64,000 bases of DNA, taken from positions 434,001-498,000 of the forward strand of contig NZ_OU015584.1 in assembly GCF_907165195.1 (NCBI RefSeq). The letters are read 5' to 3'. The notes under the pieces were generated by a model. It saw only the letters and a list, made by a program, of their open reading frames with translations. It did not search any database and was not told the DNA's origin. Position numbers and translations under genes: made by a program. Below are positions 36,621 to 44,660 of the stretch, in pieces (position 1 is the first letter of the stretch; every line of letters begins with the position of its first letter). The stretch is from Parvicella tangerina (lineage in GTDB: Bacteria > Bacteroidota > Bacteroidia > Flavobacteriales_D > Parvicellaceae).

Positions 36621-37421
36621 CTATTCACATGTTCCATCAGCACGACAAACCTTACCATCAATTATTTCAAGTTCTTTGACTGGGGTATGTTTTAACCAAT
36701 CTTCAAATGCTTGGTTTAATGTTGCAAGGAAATTACTGGGCGATTGAGCTCCAGACACTACGAATTTCCGATTCATAACAAAAAAAGGAACCCCCTGCAG
36801 TCCTAGCTGAACCCCTTCGTTAATGTCTTGCTGGACTTGCTGTCCAAACTTATTCATAATCAAAATTTCTCTTGCGACAGAGGTGTCAAGTCCGACATCA
36901 CTAGCCATTTGAACGAGAATGTTCGTGTCGTCCAAATTTAGAGTTTCAACGAAATATCCTTTCATGAGTCTTTCTTTGAGTTCACGCTGTTTACCAATAG
37001 TTTTTGCATAGTGCAATAATCCGTGTGCTTGAAGTGTGTTGATTGGAATCGCATTATTGAGATCATAATCAAGACCGACAGATGTGGCTACTTCTGATAC
37101 ATGATCTATCATTTGTTGAGCATATGAAATGCTAATGCCTTTTGAGTTGCTTAAATATTCAGTGATAGATACGCTGGTATCTGTCTGCATACTTGGATCA
37201 AGCTGATAGCTTTTATATTCTATTATCAGAAAGTCGTTGTATTCAAATCTACTTAATGCTTTCTCAAAATTGCGTTTTCCAATATAACACCATGGGCAAA
37301 CAATATCACTCCAAATTTCTATTTTCATTTGTTCAATCTTTTGCTTGGATGAGGTTTCCTTTTGTCCAAAACTGCTCAGAAAAGAGGGTAAGACTATTAG
37401 TAAAAGGAATTGCTTTTTCAT
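36621..37421 (-). CDS. FrnE/DsbA-family thiol oxidoreductase with signal peptide
   Basis: A 266-residue protein. The signal peptide (MKKQFLLLIVLPSFLSSFGQ) precedes the FrnE-like DsbA fold. The fold has MKIEIWSDIVCPWCYIGKRNFE with the CPWC active site, the inserted helical domain (about 85-185), and the cis-Pro segment GVQLGLQGVPFFVMNRKFVVSGAQ. Two further Cys sit near the end (KVCRADGTCE). FrnE homologues are usually cytoplasmic and start at the internal MKIEIW; here the longer start gives a clear export signal, so a periplasmic oxidoreductase is more likely. Upstream ATGs (37481) would add non-signal sequence. Confidence 0.82.
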   Translation of the reverse strand: MKKQFLLLIVLPSFLSSFGQKETSSKQKIEQMKIEIWSDIVCPWCYIGKRNFEKALSRFEYNDFLIIEYKSYQLDPSMQTDTSVSITEYLSNSKGISISYAQQMIDHVSEVATSVGLDYDLNNAIPINTLQAHGLLHYAKTIGKQRELKERLMKGYFVETLNLDDTNILVQMASDVGLDTSVAREILIMNKFGQQVQQDINEGVQLGLQGVPFFVMNRKFVVSGAQSPSNFLATLNQAFEDWLKHTPVKELEIIDGKVCRADGTCE

Positions 37422-37586
37422 CAGAAATTTTAAGTTTGTATTTGGCGAAGATACAGGATATTCCATCGTAGTGCAGCCCATTAATTAAAGGTAGAGTTTT
37501 CTTTTTTATGCATAGTTCAACTATTCTGGTTGCAGTGCGTATATACATGAATTAAATTTGATGACAGAATCAAGCTTAAAATATTA

Positions 37587-38489
37587 ATGCTCAAAGTAAG
37601 TTGGGACGAAAGATATATTCTTCCATTGCCAGAGAAGCATCGCTTTCCGATGGAAAAGTACGACCTCTTGCCAAAGCAATTGCTCTATGAAGGAACGATT
37701 GTGGAAGAGAATATATTTAGTCCTAGGCGAGCAACTGTGGATGAGGTACTAGCTTGCCATACAATTGAGTACTTGGAGAAGCTGCAAACACTTTCCTTGG
37801 ATAAGAATGAGATTAGAAGAACAGGATTTCCGTTGACCAGAGAACTAGTGGAAAGGGAATTGTTGATACTTGGAGGAACGATTTCCTGCGCTGATTATGC
37901 TTTAGAAAATAAAGTGTCTATGAATATTGCAGGAGGCACACATCACGCCTACTCAGATAGAGGTGAAGGATTTTGTTTGCTAAATGATCAGGCGGTAGCA
38001 GCGATGCATTTGATCAAGAACAGCCTTGCTAAAAGAGTTCTTATTGTAGATCTTGATGTTCATCAAGGAAATGGTACTGCTCAGATTTTTGAAAAGAATC
38101 CAGCTGTTTTTACACTAAGCATGCACGGTGCTTCAAACTACCCGATGAAAAAGGAAAGTTCTGATTTAGATATTCCTTTACCAGACGGAATTCAAGATGC
38201 CGAATACTTGAGCTTGATGGAATATCATATCAAAGAGACGATGGACACTTTTCAGCCCGACTTTATTTTCTATCAATCAGGGGTTGATGTTCTGGCTACT
38301 GATAAATTAGGAAGATTAAGCTTAACTAGAGAAGGGTGTAAAGAAAGAGACCGTTTCGTCTTATCCTTGGCTAAGGAATACGATTTGCCGATTGTTTGCT
38401 CAATGGGAGGTGGATATTCAGAGCATATCAAGGATATCGTAGAGGCTCATTCTAATACCTACAGATTAGCTCAAGAAATATTTTTCTAA
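37587..38489 (+). CDS. Histone deacetylase-family protein
   Basis: A 300-residue single-domain arginase/deacetylase-fold enzyme. The general-base His pair is in GGTHHAY (residues 119-120). The zinc ligands are in VDLDVHQGNGT (Asp157, His159) and SGVD (Asp234), and CSMGGGYSEH closes the pocket. Bacterial members deacetylate small acetylated amines or acetoin-related molecules; the substrate here is unknown. The final bases overlap queA tail-to-tail by 4 bp. Confidence 0.88.
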   Translation: MLKVSWDERYILPLPEKHRFPMEKYDLLPKQLLYEGTIVEENIFSPRRATVDEVLACHTIEYLEKLQTLSLDKNEIRRTGFPLTRELVERELLILGGTISCADYALENKVSMNIAGGTHHAYSDRGEGFCLLNDQAVAAMHLIKNSLAKRVLIVDLDVHQGNGTAQIFEKNPAVFTLSMHGASNYPMKKESSDLDIPLPDGIQDAEYLSLMEYHIKETMDTFQPDFIFYQSGVDVLATDKLGRLSLTREGCKERDRFVLSLAKEYDLPIVCSMGGGYSEHIKDIVEAHSNTYRLAQEIFF

Positions 38490-39637
38490 GGAATTAACAA
38501 AGAACTGTCGCCATAGCTCAAAAAACGATAGTCGTTGTTCAGTGCTTCTTGATAGATATTTTTCCAATCATTCCCAACAAAAGCTGCGATCAAAAGAATG
38601 AGTGTGGAGCCAGGCATATGAAAATTCGTGATTATACCATCACACATTTTGAATTGATAGCCAGGATAGAGAAAAATCTCAGTCTGTCCACCTAATTGCT
38701 TCAGCTGGTTCCTGTCCATAAAACTTAGCACATTTCTTAAGGCTGTTTGCTTGTTTATAGCATCAAACTGATAAGGATCCTCTTTCCGAATAAAAAAATC
38801 TTCCAATCCGTTATCTAGGCGAACGCCAAACCAATATAAGCTTTCTAATGTTCGCATCGAGGTTGTTCCTACAGCAACGGTAGATTCAGTATTGAGTAGA
38901 GCCTCTACCGTGTGGCGTTGAATCCAAATTTGTTCATTATGCATTAAATGCTGTTTGATGTTTTCCGTCTTTATAGGCTGAAATGTTCCTGCGGATACAT
39001 GCAGCGTGACGTATTCAATTGGAAACTTTCTAGTTTGTAAATCCTCAATAATTTCTTGAGTGAAATGGAGTCCTGCGGTAGGGGCCGCAACAGCACCATC
39101 TAACTTAGAATAAACCGTTTGATAACGATCCTTGTCTTCTTGTTCAATCTCACGATGTATGTAAGGAGGAAGCGGTATTTTACCAATCTCCGTTAGCAAC
39201 TGACTAAAGGTCATGCCTTCCCATTCAAAAGTTACCTTGTCTTGTCCAGTTCTGATCGCTTTGAAGTTAAGGTGTTCACTCTCCAGAGAAGATCCTATTT
39301 TCCACTTTTTTGCATTTCCAATCATACATTTCCATGTGCATTGCGACTTTGTCATCATGACTTCTTCGTGCACAGAAGAAGGAGCAATGGGTTCTAACAA
39401 GAAAATCTCGATACGGGCGCCTGTGGGTTTGTTTAGAATAATCCTTGCAGGAATAACCTTGGTGTCGTTAAAAACTAGCGTAGTGTTTGAAGGAAGTTGA
39501 TCTGCAATCGATTCAAAATTGTGATGCTCAATCGATCCTTTTCGGTATACCAATAACTTCGATGAGCCCCTCTCTTTGGCAGGATGCTTTGCAATTCTAG
39601 ATTCAGGTAGTTCGTAATGAAAGTCTTTTAAGTTCAA
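38486..39637 (-). CDS. queA: S-adenosylmethionine:tRNA ribosyltransferase-isomerase (QueA)
   Basis: A 383-residue QueA. Family blocks are MNLKDFHYELPESRIAKHPAKERGSSKLLVY, LVFNDTKVIPARI, DGAVAAPTAGLHFT, LHVSAGTFQPIKTENIKQHLMHNE, GTTSMRTLES and NFHMPGSTLILLIAAFVG. It transfers the ribosyl group of SAM to preQ1 in tRNA to make epoxyqueuosine. The start is TTG at 39637: an in-frame stop lies upstream and no ATG or GTG intervenes. Length is near the family norm. Confidence 0.95.
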   Translation of the reverse strand: MNLKDFHYELPESRIAKHPAKERGSSKLLVYRKGSIEHHNFESIADQLPSNTTLVFNDTKVIPARIILNKPTGARIEIFLLEPIAPSSVHEEVMMTKSQCTWKCMIGNAKKWKIGSSLESEHLNFKAIRTGQDKVTFEWEGMTFSQLLTEIGKIPLPPYIHREIEQEDKDRYQTVYSKLDGAVAAPTAGLHFTQEIIEDLQTRKFPIEYVTLHVSAGTFQPIKTENIKQHLMHNEQIWIQRHTVEALLNTESTVAVGTTSMRTLESLYWFGVRLDNGLEDFFIRKEDPYQFDAINKQTALRNVLSFMDRNQLKQLGGQTEIFLYPGYQFKMCDGIITNFHMPGSTLILLIAAFVGNDWKNIYQEALNNDYRFLSYGDSSLLIP

Positions 39638-39726
39638 TGTTGGTTCGTTTGGCTCCTGCTCTTTAGTTTAGGACACAAAATTAAACAGGGAATCTTTGCA
39701 GACAATATTGACGGGATTGTTTTTAT

Positions 39727-39873
39727 AAAAAACTCCCAACTTCGTGACAAGTCAGAATTAGTTTGTGATAGAGAGGAGGAAGCCTTCTCTAAAACGATTG
39801 TGACATAAAAAAGCTTCAGTGCATAGCTGAAGTTTTTTTCGTACCCGCAATGATTGCATTGTCGAATCAGATT
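39727..39873. repeat. Direct repeat copy A flanking the MarR/ABM cassette
   Basis: About 147 bp, nearly identical (roughly nine in ten bases by eye) to copy B at 41336-41483 in the same orientation. It contains an imperfect ACTTC/GAAGT hairpin (damaged here), the shared block GATAGAGAGG-GGAAGCCTTCTCTAAAACG, a CTTCAG/CTGAAG terminator stem (39814-39832), then GTACCCGCAATGATTGCATTGTCGAA. It starts 89 bp upstream of the queA start and ends at the MarR stop codon. Confidence 0.85.
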
Positions 39874-40426
39874 AAGAACGAATAAGTTTGTTCATGGCTG
39901 CTACTAAGCTCAGTTTATCATTGAGCGGTAGAGCTTGAGCAAAGCTTTTAAACTTAGCATCTACTAATGGCTTCAATCTCTCCAGTTCAGCTTTTCCAGC
40001 ATCAGTCATTTTTACTCTTTTTGCTCGTTTATCTTCTGAATCATTATACTCTTGAATGAGTCCCTTTGAAAGCAATCGCTTTATGATTTCGATGCCAGTT
40101 GGAGCTTCAAGGTTGTGCATTTCTATTAACTCCATTTTTCTGAAAGAATCAGCCTGGTCTAAATGGAGTAAAAAACTGTATCCATCTAAAGACGAAAGAG
40201 AAGATTCTGATATGACCTCCTTCGTTTGCCTTTTAATTAACTTGTTCAACATAGAGATTTGAAACGCCAGCATTAGGTCCAATTGTTCTTGGTGTTCTTC
40301 AGATTCTTCGGACTTAAAATACTTGCCACTCAACCAAACTACAAAGTCTTCCATAGTGCCAGAAGCATTGTTTTTATTGAACTCTTCTACTAAGTCGATA
40401 AGGTTATGTAATAGTTCAGCTTTCAT
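39872..40426 (-). CDS. MarR-family transcriptional regulator
   Basis: A 184-residue protein with an N-terminal dimerisation helix region and a winged helix. The core is FRKMELIEMHNLEAPTGIEIIKRLLSKGLIQEYNDSEDKRAKRVKMTDAGKAELERL (about 95-155), the standard MarR recognition helix and wing with the D-x-R tip. It is divergent from the two ABM-fold genes with a 100-bp intergenic region, so it most likely represses them in response to a small molecule (inference). Its stop codon lies inside repeat copy A. Confidence 0.85.
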   Translation of the reverse strand: MKAELLHNLIDLVEEFNKNNASGTMEDFVVWLSGKYFKSEESEEHQEQLDLMLAFQISMLNKLIKRQTKEVISESSLSSLDGYSFLLHLDQADSFRKMELIEMHNLEAPTGIEIIKRLLSKGLIQEYNDSEDKRAKRVKMTDAGKAELERLKPLVDAKFKSFAQALPLNDKLSLVAAMNKLIRS

Positions 40427-40526
40427 GTTTAAATGATGTTATTGAACAAATTTAATTCTTTTTATTGTGTTTTTGAAATAAATACATACTTTTACATCAG
40501 AAACATAGTAATAAATTAAAAATACA

Positions 40527-40859
40527 ATGAAAATGAAAGAAGCAACGTACACGTTTGTATCTGTTTCAACAGCGAAACAAGGTATGCTTGACGAATTAAT
40601 CGAAATTGCATCAGGACCAACACGAAAAATGGATGACAAGGTTCCTGGATTATTGGCCTACCAAGTGAGTGTGGATAAGGACAGAAATTCAGTAATTGTC
40701 TGGGCCACTTTTGACACAAAGGAGTCTCTTTACAATTTCTTAGAGACAGAGCAAGGAAAAGATGACCACGGTGAAAATGAAAGCATGGAAAGTATTGCCA
40801 CTTTTCAAATGTATGACTGTGAGCCAGTATCCGCACGTTTAGAACTAAAGGAAAATTAA
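40527..40859 (+). CDS. Antibiotic biosynthesis monooxygenase (ABM)-fold protein, cytoplasmic
   Basis: A 110-residue ferredoxin-like dimeric alpha/beta-barrel protein. Pattern YTFVSVSTAKQGMLDELIEIASGPTRKMDDKVPGLLAYQVSVDKDRNSVIVWATFDTKESLYNFLETEQGK fits ABM/quinol monooxygenase-like domains. It has no signal peptide. A paralogue with a lipoprotein signal follows after 2 bp. Such proteins oxidise quinols or bind reactive ligands without cofactors; the substrate is unknown. Control by the divergent MarR gene is likely. Confidence 0.75.
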   Translation: MKMKEATYTFVSVSTAKQGMLDELIEIASGPTRKMDDKVPGLLAYQVSVDKDRNSVIVWATFDTKESLYNFLETEQGKDDHGENESMESIATFQMYDCEPVSARLELKEN

Positions 40860-40861
40860 TC

Positions 40862-41314
40862 ATGAAGAAACTATTAATCGGAATCATTGCTTTGTCAGCA
40901 ATTGTAACATCTTGTTCTCAAGCTTCTAATGGAGAACACAATGAAGAAATTGCAAATGCTCAACATGATGCACATCATGACAATATTGATATGAATTCTA
41001 CCTATACTTTCATGTCAATATCCACTGCTAAACCTGGCAAGCTGGATGATTTAGTTAGAATCGCCTCAGAACCAAGTGAATTGATGGATGAGCATCTGGA
41101 TGGTTTAATAGCAAGACAAGTAAGTGTAGATACTTCCCGAAACTCAGTTGTTGTATGGGTGGCATTTGATAACAAGGAAACTCTATACAATCATTTAGAG
41201 ACGGAGCAAGGTAAGAAAGAGCATGGCGACCAAGCAGAAATGGACTCGATAATTGAAACATTCACTATGTACGACTTGTCACCACAGTCGCAAAGACTGA
41301 TACCTAAACATTAG
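40862..41314 (+). CDS. ABM-fold lipoprotein, paralogue of the preceding gene
   Basis: A 150-residue protein. The lipoprotein signal MKKLLIGIIALSAIVTSC (Cys at residue 18) is followed by a His/Asp-rich linker (HNEE...HDAHHDN) and a domain plainly homologous to the preceding protein: YTFMSISTAKPGKLDDLVRIASEPSELMDEHLDGLIARQVSVD, then NKETLYNHLETEQGKKEHGD. It looks like a tandem duplicate retargeted to the envelope, so the pair would treat the same compound on both sides of the membrane (inference). The His-rich linker might bind metal. Confidence 0.75.
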   Translation: MKKLLIGIIALSAIVTSCSQASNGEHNEEIANAQHDAHHDNIDMNSTYTFMSISTAKPGKLDDLVRIASEPSELMDEHLDGLIARQVSVDTSRNSVVVWVAFDNKETLYNHLETEQGKKEHGDQAEMDSIIETFTMYDLSPQSQRLIPKH

Positions 41315-41335
41315 TTCTTTTGTAAGGTTATCAAA

Positions 41336-41483
41336 CAAAAAATCCCAACTTCGTGAGAAGTCAGGATTAGTTTGTGATAGAGAGGTGGAAGCCTTCTCTA
41401 AAACGGTTGTAACATAAAAAAAGCTTCAGTGCATAGCTGAAGCTTTTTTTGTACCCGCAATGATTGCATTGTCGAACCAGATT
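41336..41483. repeat. Direct repeat copy B flanking the MarR/ABM cassette
   Basis: Second copy of the 147-bp repeat. Here both hairpins are intact: ACTTC-GTGA-GAAGT with outer TCC/GGA (about 41343-41366), and AAGCTTCAG (41421-41429) with CTGAAGCTT (41437-41445) followed by T7. It lies between the convergent ABM lipoprotein and SDR genes. Both copies end with the plus-strand string GTACCCGCAATGATTGCATTGTCGAA. Confidence 0.85.
41421..41450 (+). terminator. Terminator within repeat copy B
   Basis: A 9-bp stem AAGCTTCAG/CTGAAGCTT with a 7-nt loop and a T run on the plus strand, and an A run on the other side, so it can work in both directions between convergent genes. Confidence 0.85.
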
Positions 41484-41518
41484 GAATCGAAATAAACTGG
41501 TGCGAATTTAAGTTTTGA

Positions 41519-42328
41519 TTATTGCTTCAGAGGAATGTTGAAAGTTTTTAAAACTGTTTTTTGAAACATTCCCTCTGGTACAATAGAATTCAAGAATGTC
41601 AACTGTTTGGCCATTTTCCCAATTTTATACCTAAACTTAGGTTTATCTGAATTGATTATTTGTTGGATATATTTATGAATAGTTTTAAGAGGAATTCCTT
41701 TCAATGAGTCTTTCTTCATTTTTTCATGCATAGCAATCCTGTATTTACTGAACATGGCGTGATTTGATTTAGGAGCTATTATCGAATAGTCAATAGTGCC
41801 TGTATTTATATAGGCCGCCTCTAAATTCGAAACATAAATACCAAGTGGCAATAATTCAAGTCTTAGAGCTTCAGAATAACCCTCAAGGGCGAATTTGCTT
41901 GCATTATATGCACTTGTGTACGGCAGTGAAAGTAAACCGCCAAGCGAGCTCATATTAATGATTTTTCCAGATTTCTGCTCTAAAAACACAGGAGTGACTG
42001 CCTTAATCATGTGCACCGCTCCATAGAAGTTTAACTTCATTTGTCCATCAATTTCTTCTAAACTTGTTTCTTCAGAAGCACCAGTTAAATGACTTCCTGC
42101 GTTATTAAATAGAACATCAATCTGTCCCTGTTCTGCAATAATTTTTTGAATTGCTCTGGAGCATGATTCAGGATTCGTTACATCCAATTTAATGTGCAGT
42201 TTATCCAAAGGGTCTTCTTTTCTTGAAGAACCATAAACCACAAAAGAAGGGTCCTTTCTTAATTCTGTTAAAATGTGTTTCCCTATGCCTCTGGATGTTC
42301 CTGTGATTAAAATTATTTTCTTCTTCAT
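41519..42328 (-). CDS. Short-chain dehydrogenase/reductase (SDR)
   Basis: A 269-residue classical SDR. NAD(P)-binding motif ITGTSRGIGKH (residues about 7-17), NNAGSH, catalytic Ser in INMSSLGGLLSLP, and Tyr-x3-Lys in SAYNASKFALEGYSEALRLEL. The C-terminal extension resembles fatty-aldehyde or retinol-type SDRs. The substrate cannot be named. The preceding Crp/Fnr regulator on the same strand (62 bp away) may control it. Confidence 0.88.
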   Translation of the reverse strand: MKKKIILITGTSRGIGKHILTELRKDPSFVVYGSSRKEDPLDKLHIKLDVTNPESCSRAIQKIIAEQGQIDVLFNNAGSHLTGASEETSLEEIDGQMKLNFYGAVHMIKAVTPVFLEQKSGKIINMSSLGGLLSLPYTSAYNASKFALEGYSEALRLELLPLGIYVSNLEAAYINTGTIDYSIIAPKSNHAMFSKYRIAMHEKMKKDSLKGIPLKTIHKYIQQIINSDKPKFRYKIGKMAKQLTFLNSIVPEGMFQKTVLKTFNIPLKQ

Positions 42329-42390
42329 ATCTATTTTTTTACAAAGTTCAGATATGAATACTTCCTTACACTTATCAAATGATAAGTTCG

Positions 42391-42975
42391 TTATTTTCTT
42401 TCCATTCGATATTTTCTCAATCTACTCAGCGATACAGGAGTTATTCCGATATAAGTTGCAATATCTTTTAATTGATACAACTGAAAGACTTCAGGTTGAT
42501 TCGCCTCTAAATACTCGTATCGCTGCAAAGCATCCATATTAAGTAGCATTCGCCTTCGATTCATTTCTCCAATAAATTGAAATTCTGCCATGATACGACC
42601 TACACTTTCGAGAGAATGGCTCCTCTCATATAATGCTTTTAACTCATGATATGGTAAGACTTCTAATTTTAAATCAGTGGTAGCTTCAATACTAAGTTCT
42701 GAAGGTTCTCCAGTGAGTATACTTTGATATACTGTGAACATAGCAGGTGCCTGAAAAAAATGAGTTGTTCTATACTCACCATGAACATTTTCAAAGAATC
42801 GAACTGCACCATTCGATAAGTACCAAATCTGAGTACATCTCTGACCTTGTTCTAAGAGGCTGTCACCTTTTGTGAATTCCTGAACTGAGGAGATTTCATG
42901 AAGCATTGCTAAATCCTCCTTTGGCAAGGATTTTCCAATAATGCTTTCAATGTAATCTTTCATTGACGGTTCCAT
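42391..42975 (-). CDS. Crp/Fnr-family transcriptional regulator
   Basis: A 194-residue protein: cyclic-nucleotide-binding-like beta-roll (about 1-120, FTKGDSLLEQGQRCTQIWYLSNGAVRFF) and a C-terminal winged helix (EVFQLYQLKDIATYIGITPVSLSRLRKYRM). It is the common Bacteroidota type acting on a neighbouring oxidoreductase gene. The frame is open upstream to 43119, but that extension runs through a terminator and the element junction. The ATG at 42975 follows a TAACTTTG -7 box directly; 42963 is also possible. The inferred target is the SDR gene. Confidence 0.82.
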   Translation of the reverse strand: MEPSMKDYIESIIGKSLPKEDLAMLHEISSVQEFTKGDSLLEQGQRCTQIWYLSNGAVRFFENVHGEYRTTHFFQAPAMFTVYQSILTGEPSELSIEATTDLKLEVLPYHELKALYERSHSLESVGRIMAEFQFIGEMNRRRMLLNMDALQRYEYLEANQPEVFQLYQLKDIATYIGITPVSLSRLRKYRMERK

Positions 42976-42981
42976 CTGTTG

Positions 42982-42989
42982 CAAAGTTA
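42982..42989 (-). promoter_or_regulatory. Putative -7 box of the Crp/Fnr gene
   Basis: Minus strand TAACTTTG matches TAnnTTTG and ends 6 bp before the ATG at 42975, consistent with a leaderless or very short leader. No clear TTG -33 element. Confidence 0.4.
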
Positions 42990-43046
42990 CTGGTACTTCA
43001 TTAAAATTTTGAATTGTCGAACCGTTTTCTGTAAATGTCGAACCAA

Positions 43047-43085
43047 AAAAGCCCCGTATCTCTATGATACAGGGCTTTCTTTTTA
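43047..43085. terminator. Bidirectional terminator at the chromosome-element junction
   Basis: AAAGCCC-GTATC pairs with GATAC-GGGCTTT with single mismatches and a short loop, followed by CTTTTT on plus and preceded by an A run (T run on minus). On the minus strand it directly follows the tRNA-like fragment at 43089-43104, where a tRNA terminator belongs. Confidence 0.75.
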
Positions 43086-43088
43086 AAT

Positions 43089-43104
43089 GTACCCGAGGCG
43101 GGAG
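43089..43104 (-). other. Putative attachment site: tRNA-Leu 3'-end remnant
   Basis: The minus strand reads CTCCCGCCTCGGGTAC, which fits the 3' T-stem half (CCCGC), acceptor strand and discriminator of a bacterial tRNA-Leu. No remainder of the tRNA is present: sequence beyond 43105 does not fold into a tRNA. A terminator follows on the minus strand and a tyrosine integrase gene lies 190 bp to the right, the arrangement left when an element integrates into a tRNA 3' end. The intact tRNA would lie at the far end, outside the window. Confidence 0.5.
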
Positions 43105-43295
43105 CGACCTAAATGCCAACGGATTTGATGAACTTTATACAGTTTCAGTTTGAAACACGCTCTTAACAACAGATTTACAAAAGAGCCAAATATAAAACTG
43201 TATAAAATCGACTAAATCTCTCCCTACGAATCTCCTACGAGAGGGGTGAAAATGGCTTCTGGTTAGATCGAAATTGAAACCTGAACCCTGAATCC
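43105..43295. other. Element end region with inverted repeats
   Basis: Noncoding. It contains a perfect 12-bp inverted repeat TTTATACAGTTT (43134-43145) and AAACTGTATAAA (43195-43206), a short GTTTC-AGTTT-GAAAC hairpin (43142-43156), and two CTACGA motifs near 43225-43240. These are plausible integrase/excisionase arm sites. Confidence 0.45.
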
Positions 43296-44660
43296 ATGAT
43301 GTTACAAATGTCAAACAAAAACATTATGGTTATGAAGTACAAAATGAATTATCGGTTTTATCTCGAAAAGAGATTCAAAAAAGGAACGAACACAGTTGAA
43401 GCAAAACGACTTGAAAAGCAAGGAAAGCCAATCGGCAAATATCTGAATCCAAATGAAACAGCTATCAATATTGGTATTACTTACAATGAAAGATACCTGA
43501 AGGTTGGTACTGGAATCAGGGTTTTGGCTAAGCATTTTAACGTTGACAAACAAAGGGTACTGTCCTCGCACCCGGATTGTGTTGAAATCAACAACAAGCT
43601 GGAACACATCAAATCAAGCATTAAGAATCGCCATTACTCACTGGTGCTTAAGGGAAAGACCCCTTCCATAGCTACTATTAAAAGCATCATGGAAGAAGAA
43701 GCGAAAGGAATTGCAGCTAGACTGGACACCACTGACTTCTTTAAGATTTTTGATAAGTACATGGAAGAAAAATCCAAAATGATAAAACACCAGACTTTCA
43801 AAAACTATCAAACATTTAGGACTTGTATGGTGGATTTTGTGAAAGCCGGATACAAACTGAATATAGATGCAATTGATGAAGTCTTTTGGAATCAGTTCTA
43901 CACCTTCTGTGCTGAGGAAAAGAACTACCTCAACAACACCACTGCAAAACAAGTAAGATGTCTCAAGACCTTTTGCAACTGGATGTATGAAAAAAACTAT
44001 ATCGACCATCAGGAATATAAAAAGATTCCAGACCGTGAAGAAGATGGGGAAATCATTTACCTAACATGGGATGAAATTGAAGCAATAAAGAATTATGATT
44101 TTGACTTTAAACCCAGACTCGGAGTTGTTCGTGACCAGTTCATATTCCAAATCCATACAGGGCAGCGTATTGGTGACATTCTTAAATGCAAAATATCTGA
44201 TATCATGTTTGATGCAGATACCAAACAACACTATTGGAAGAACTACCAAGAGAAAGGAAGCAGAACCAAAGCTACATACATTCCATTGTCAGAAACTGCA
44301 ATGCAGATAGTAAACAAATATGCAGAAGACAGACCCACCGATTCTTACCTTTTCCCATCAAAAAGTAGACAGGCTATTAACGGTGACATCAAAGAGATAT
44401 GTCGGTACGCTGGATTAGACAGTGAAATTACCATCACTCGATATAGCGGCAAGAAAAAAGTAAGCATAACCAAAGAAAAGTGGGAAATGATTACTAGCCA
44501 TATAGCGCGCAAAACATTCATTTCTCAAGGACTAAGAAATGGTATCCCGAAGGACATAATCATGAAGATTACAGGCCATAAAGATGAACGGTCAGTACGT
44601 CATTATCTTAATTTGGATAAAGAGTTTATTTCGAAAGAGGCATTAAGAGTCTGGAAGTGA
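43296..44660 (+). CDS. Tyrosine recombinase/integrase
   Basis: A 454-residue phage-type integrase. N-terminal arm-binding region (about 15-110), SAM-like core-binding domain (about 145-245) and catalytic domain with Arg291 (HTGQRIGD), His402 and Arg405 (HIARKTFIS), His428 (GHKD) and the nucleophile Tyr437 (VRHYLNLD). All catalytic residues are present, so it should be active. The start is uncertain: ATGs at 43296, 43335 and 43344 are all in frame, and homologous proteins usually begin close to YRFYL. It overlaps the zinc-ribbon HTH gene tail-to-tail by 18 bp. Confidence 0.93.
   Translation: MMLQMSNKNIMVMKYKMNYRFYLEKRFKKGTNTVEAKRLEKQGKPIGKYLNPNETAINIGITYNERYLKVGTGIRVLAKHFNVDKQRVLSSHPDCVEINNKLEHIKSSIKNRHYSLVLKGKTPSIATIKSIMEEEAKGIAARLDTTDFFKIFDKYMEEKSKMIKHQTFKNYQTFRTCMVDFVKAGYKLNIDAIDEVFWNQFYTFCAEEKNYLNNTTAKQVRCLKTFCNWMYEKNYIDHQEYKKIPDREEDGEIIYLTWDEIEAIKNYDFDFKPRLGVVRDQFIFQIHTGQRIGDILKCKISDIMFDADTKQHYWKNYQEKGSRTKATYIPLSETAMQIVNKYAEDRPTDSYLFPSKSRQAINGDIKEICRYAGLDSEITITRYSGKKKVSITKEKWEMITSHIARKTFISQGLRNGIPKDIIMKITGHKDERSVRHYLNLDKEFISKEALRVWK

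Noticed and set aside
39841-39873. A tRNA gene at the ends of repeat copies A and B
   Set aside because: GGTTCGA and CGGGTAC are present on the minus strand, but the bases between them do not form a T-arm plus acceptor of correct length and no D or anticodon arm is found.
42976-43119. N-terminal extension of the Crp/Fnr regulator
   Set aside because: It runs through a terminator hairpin and the tRNA-like junction and has no family similarity; a -7 box lies just before the ATG at 42975.
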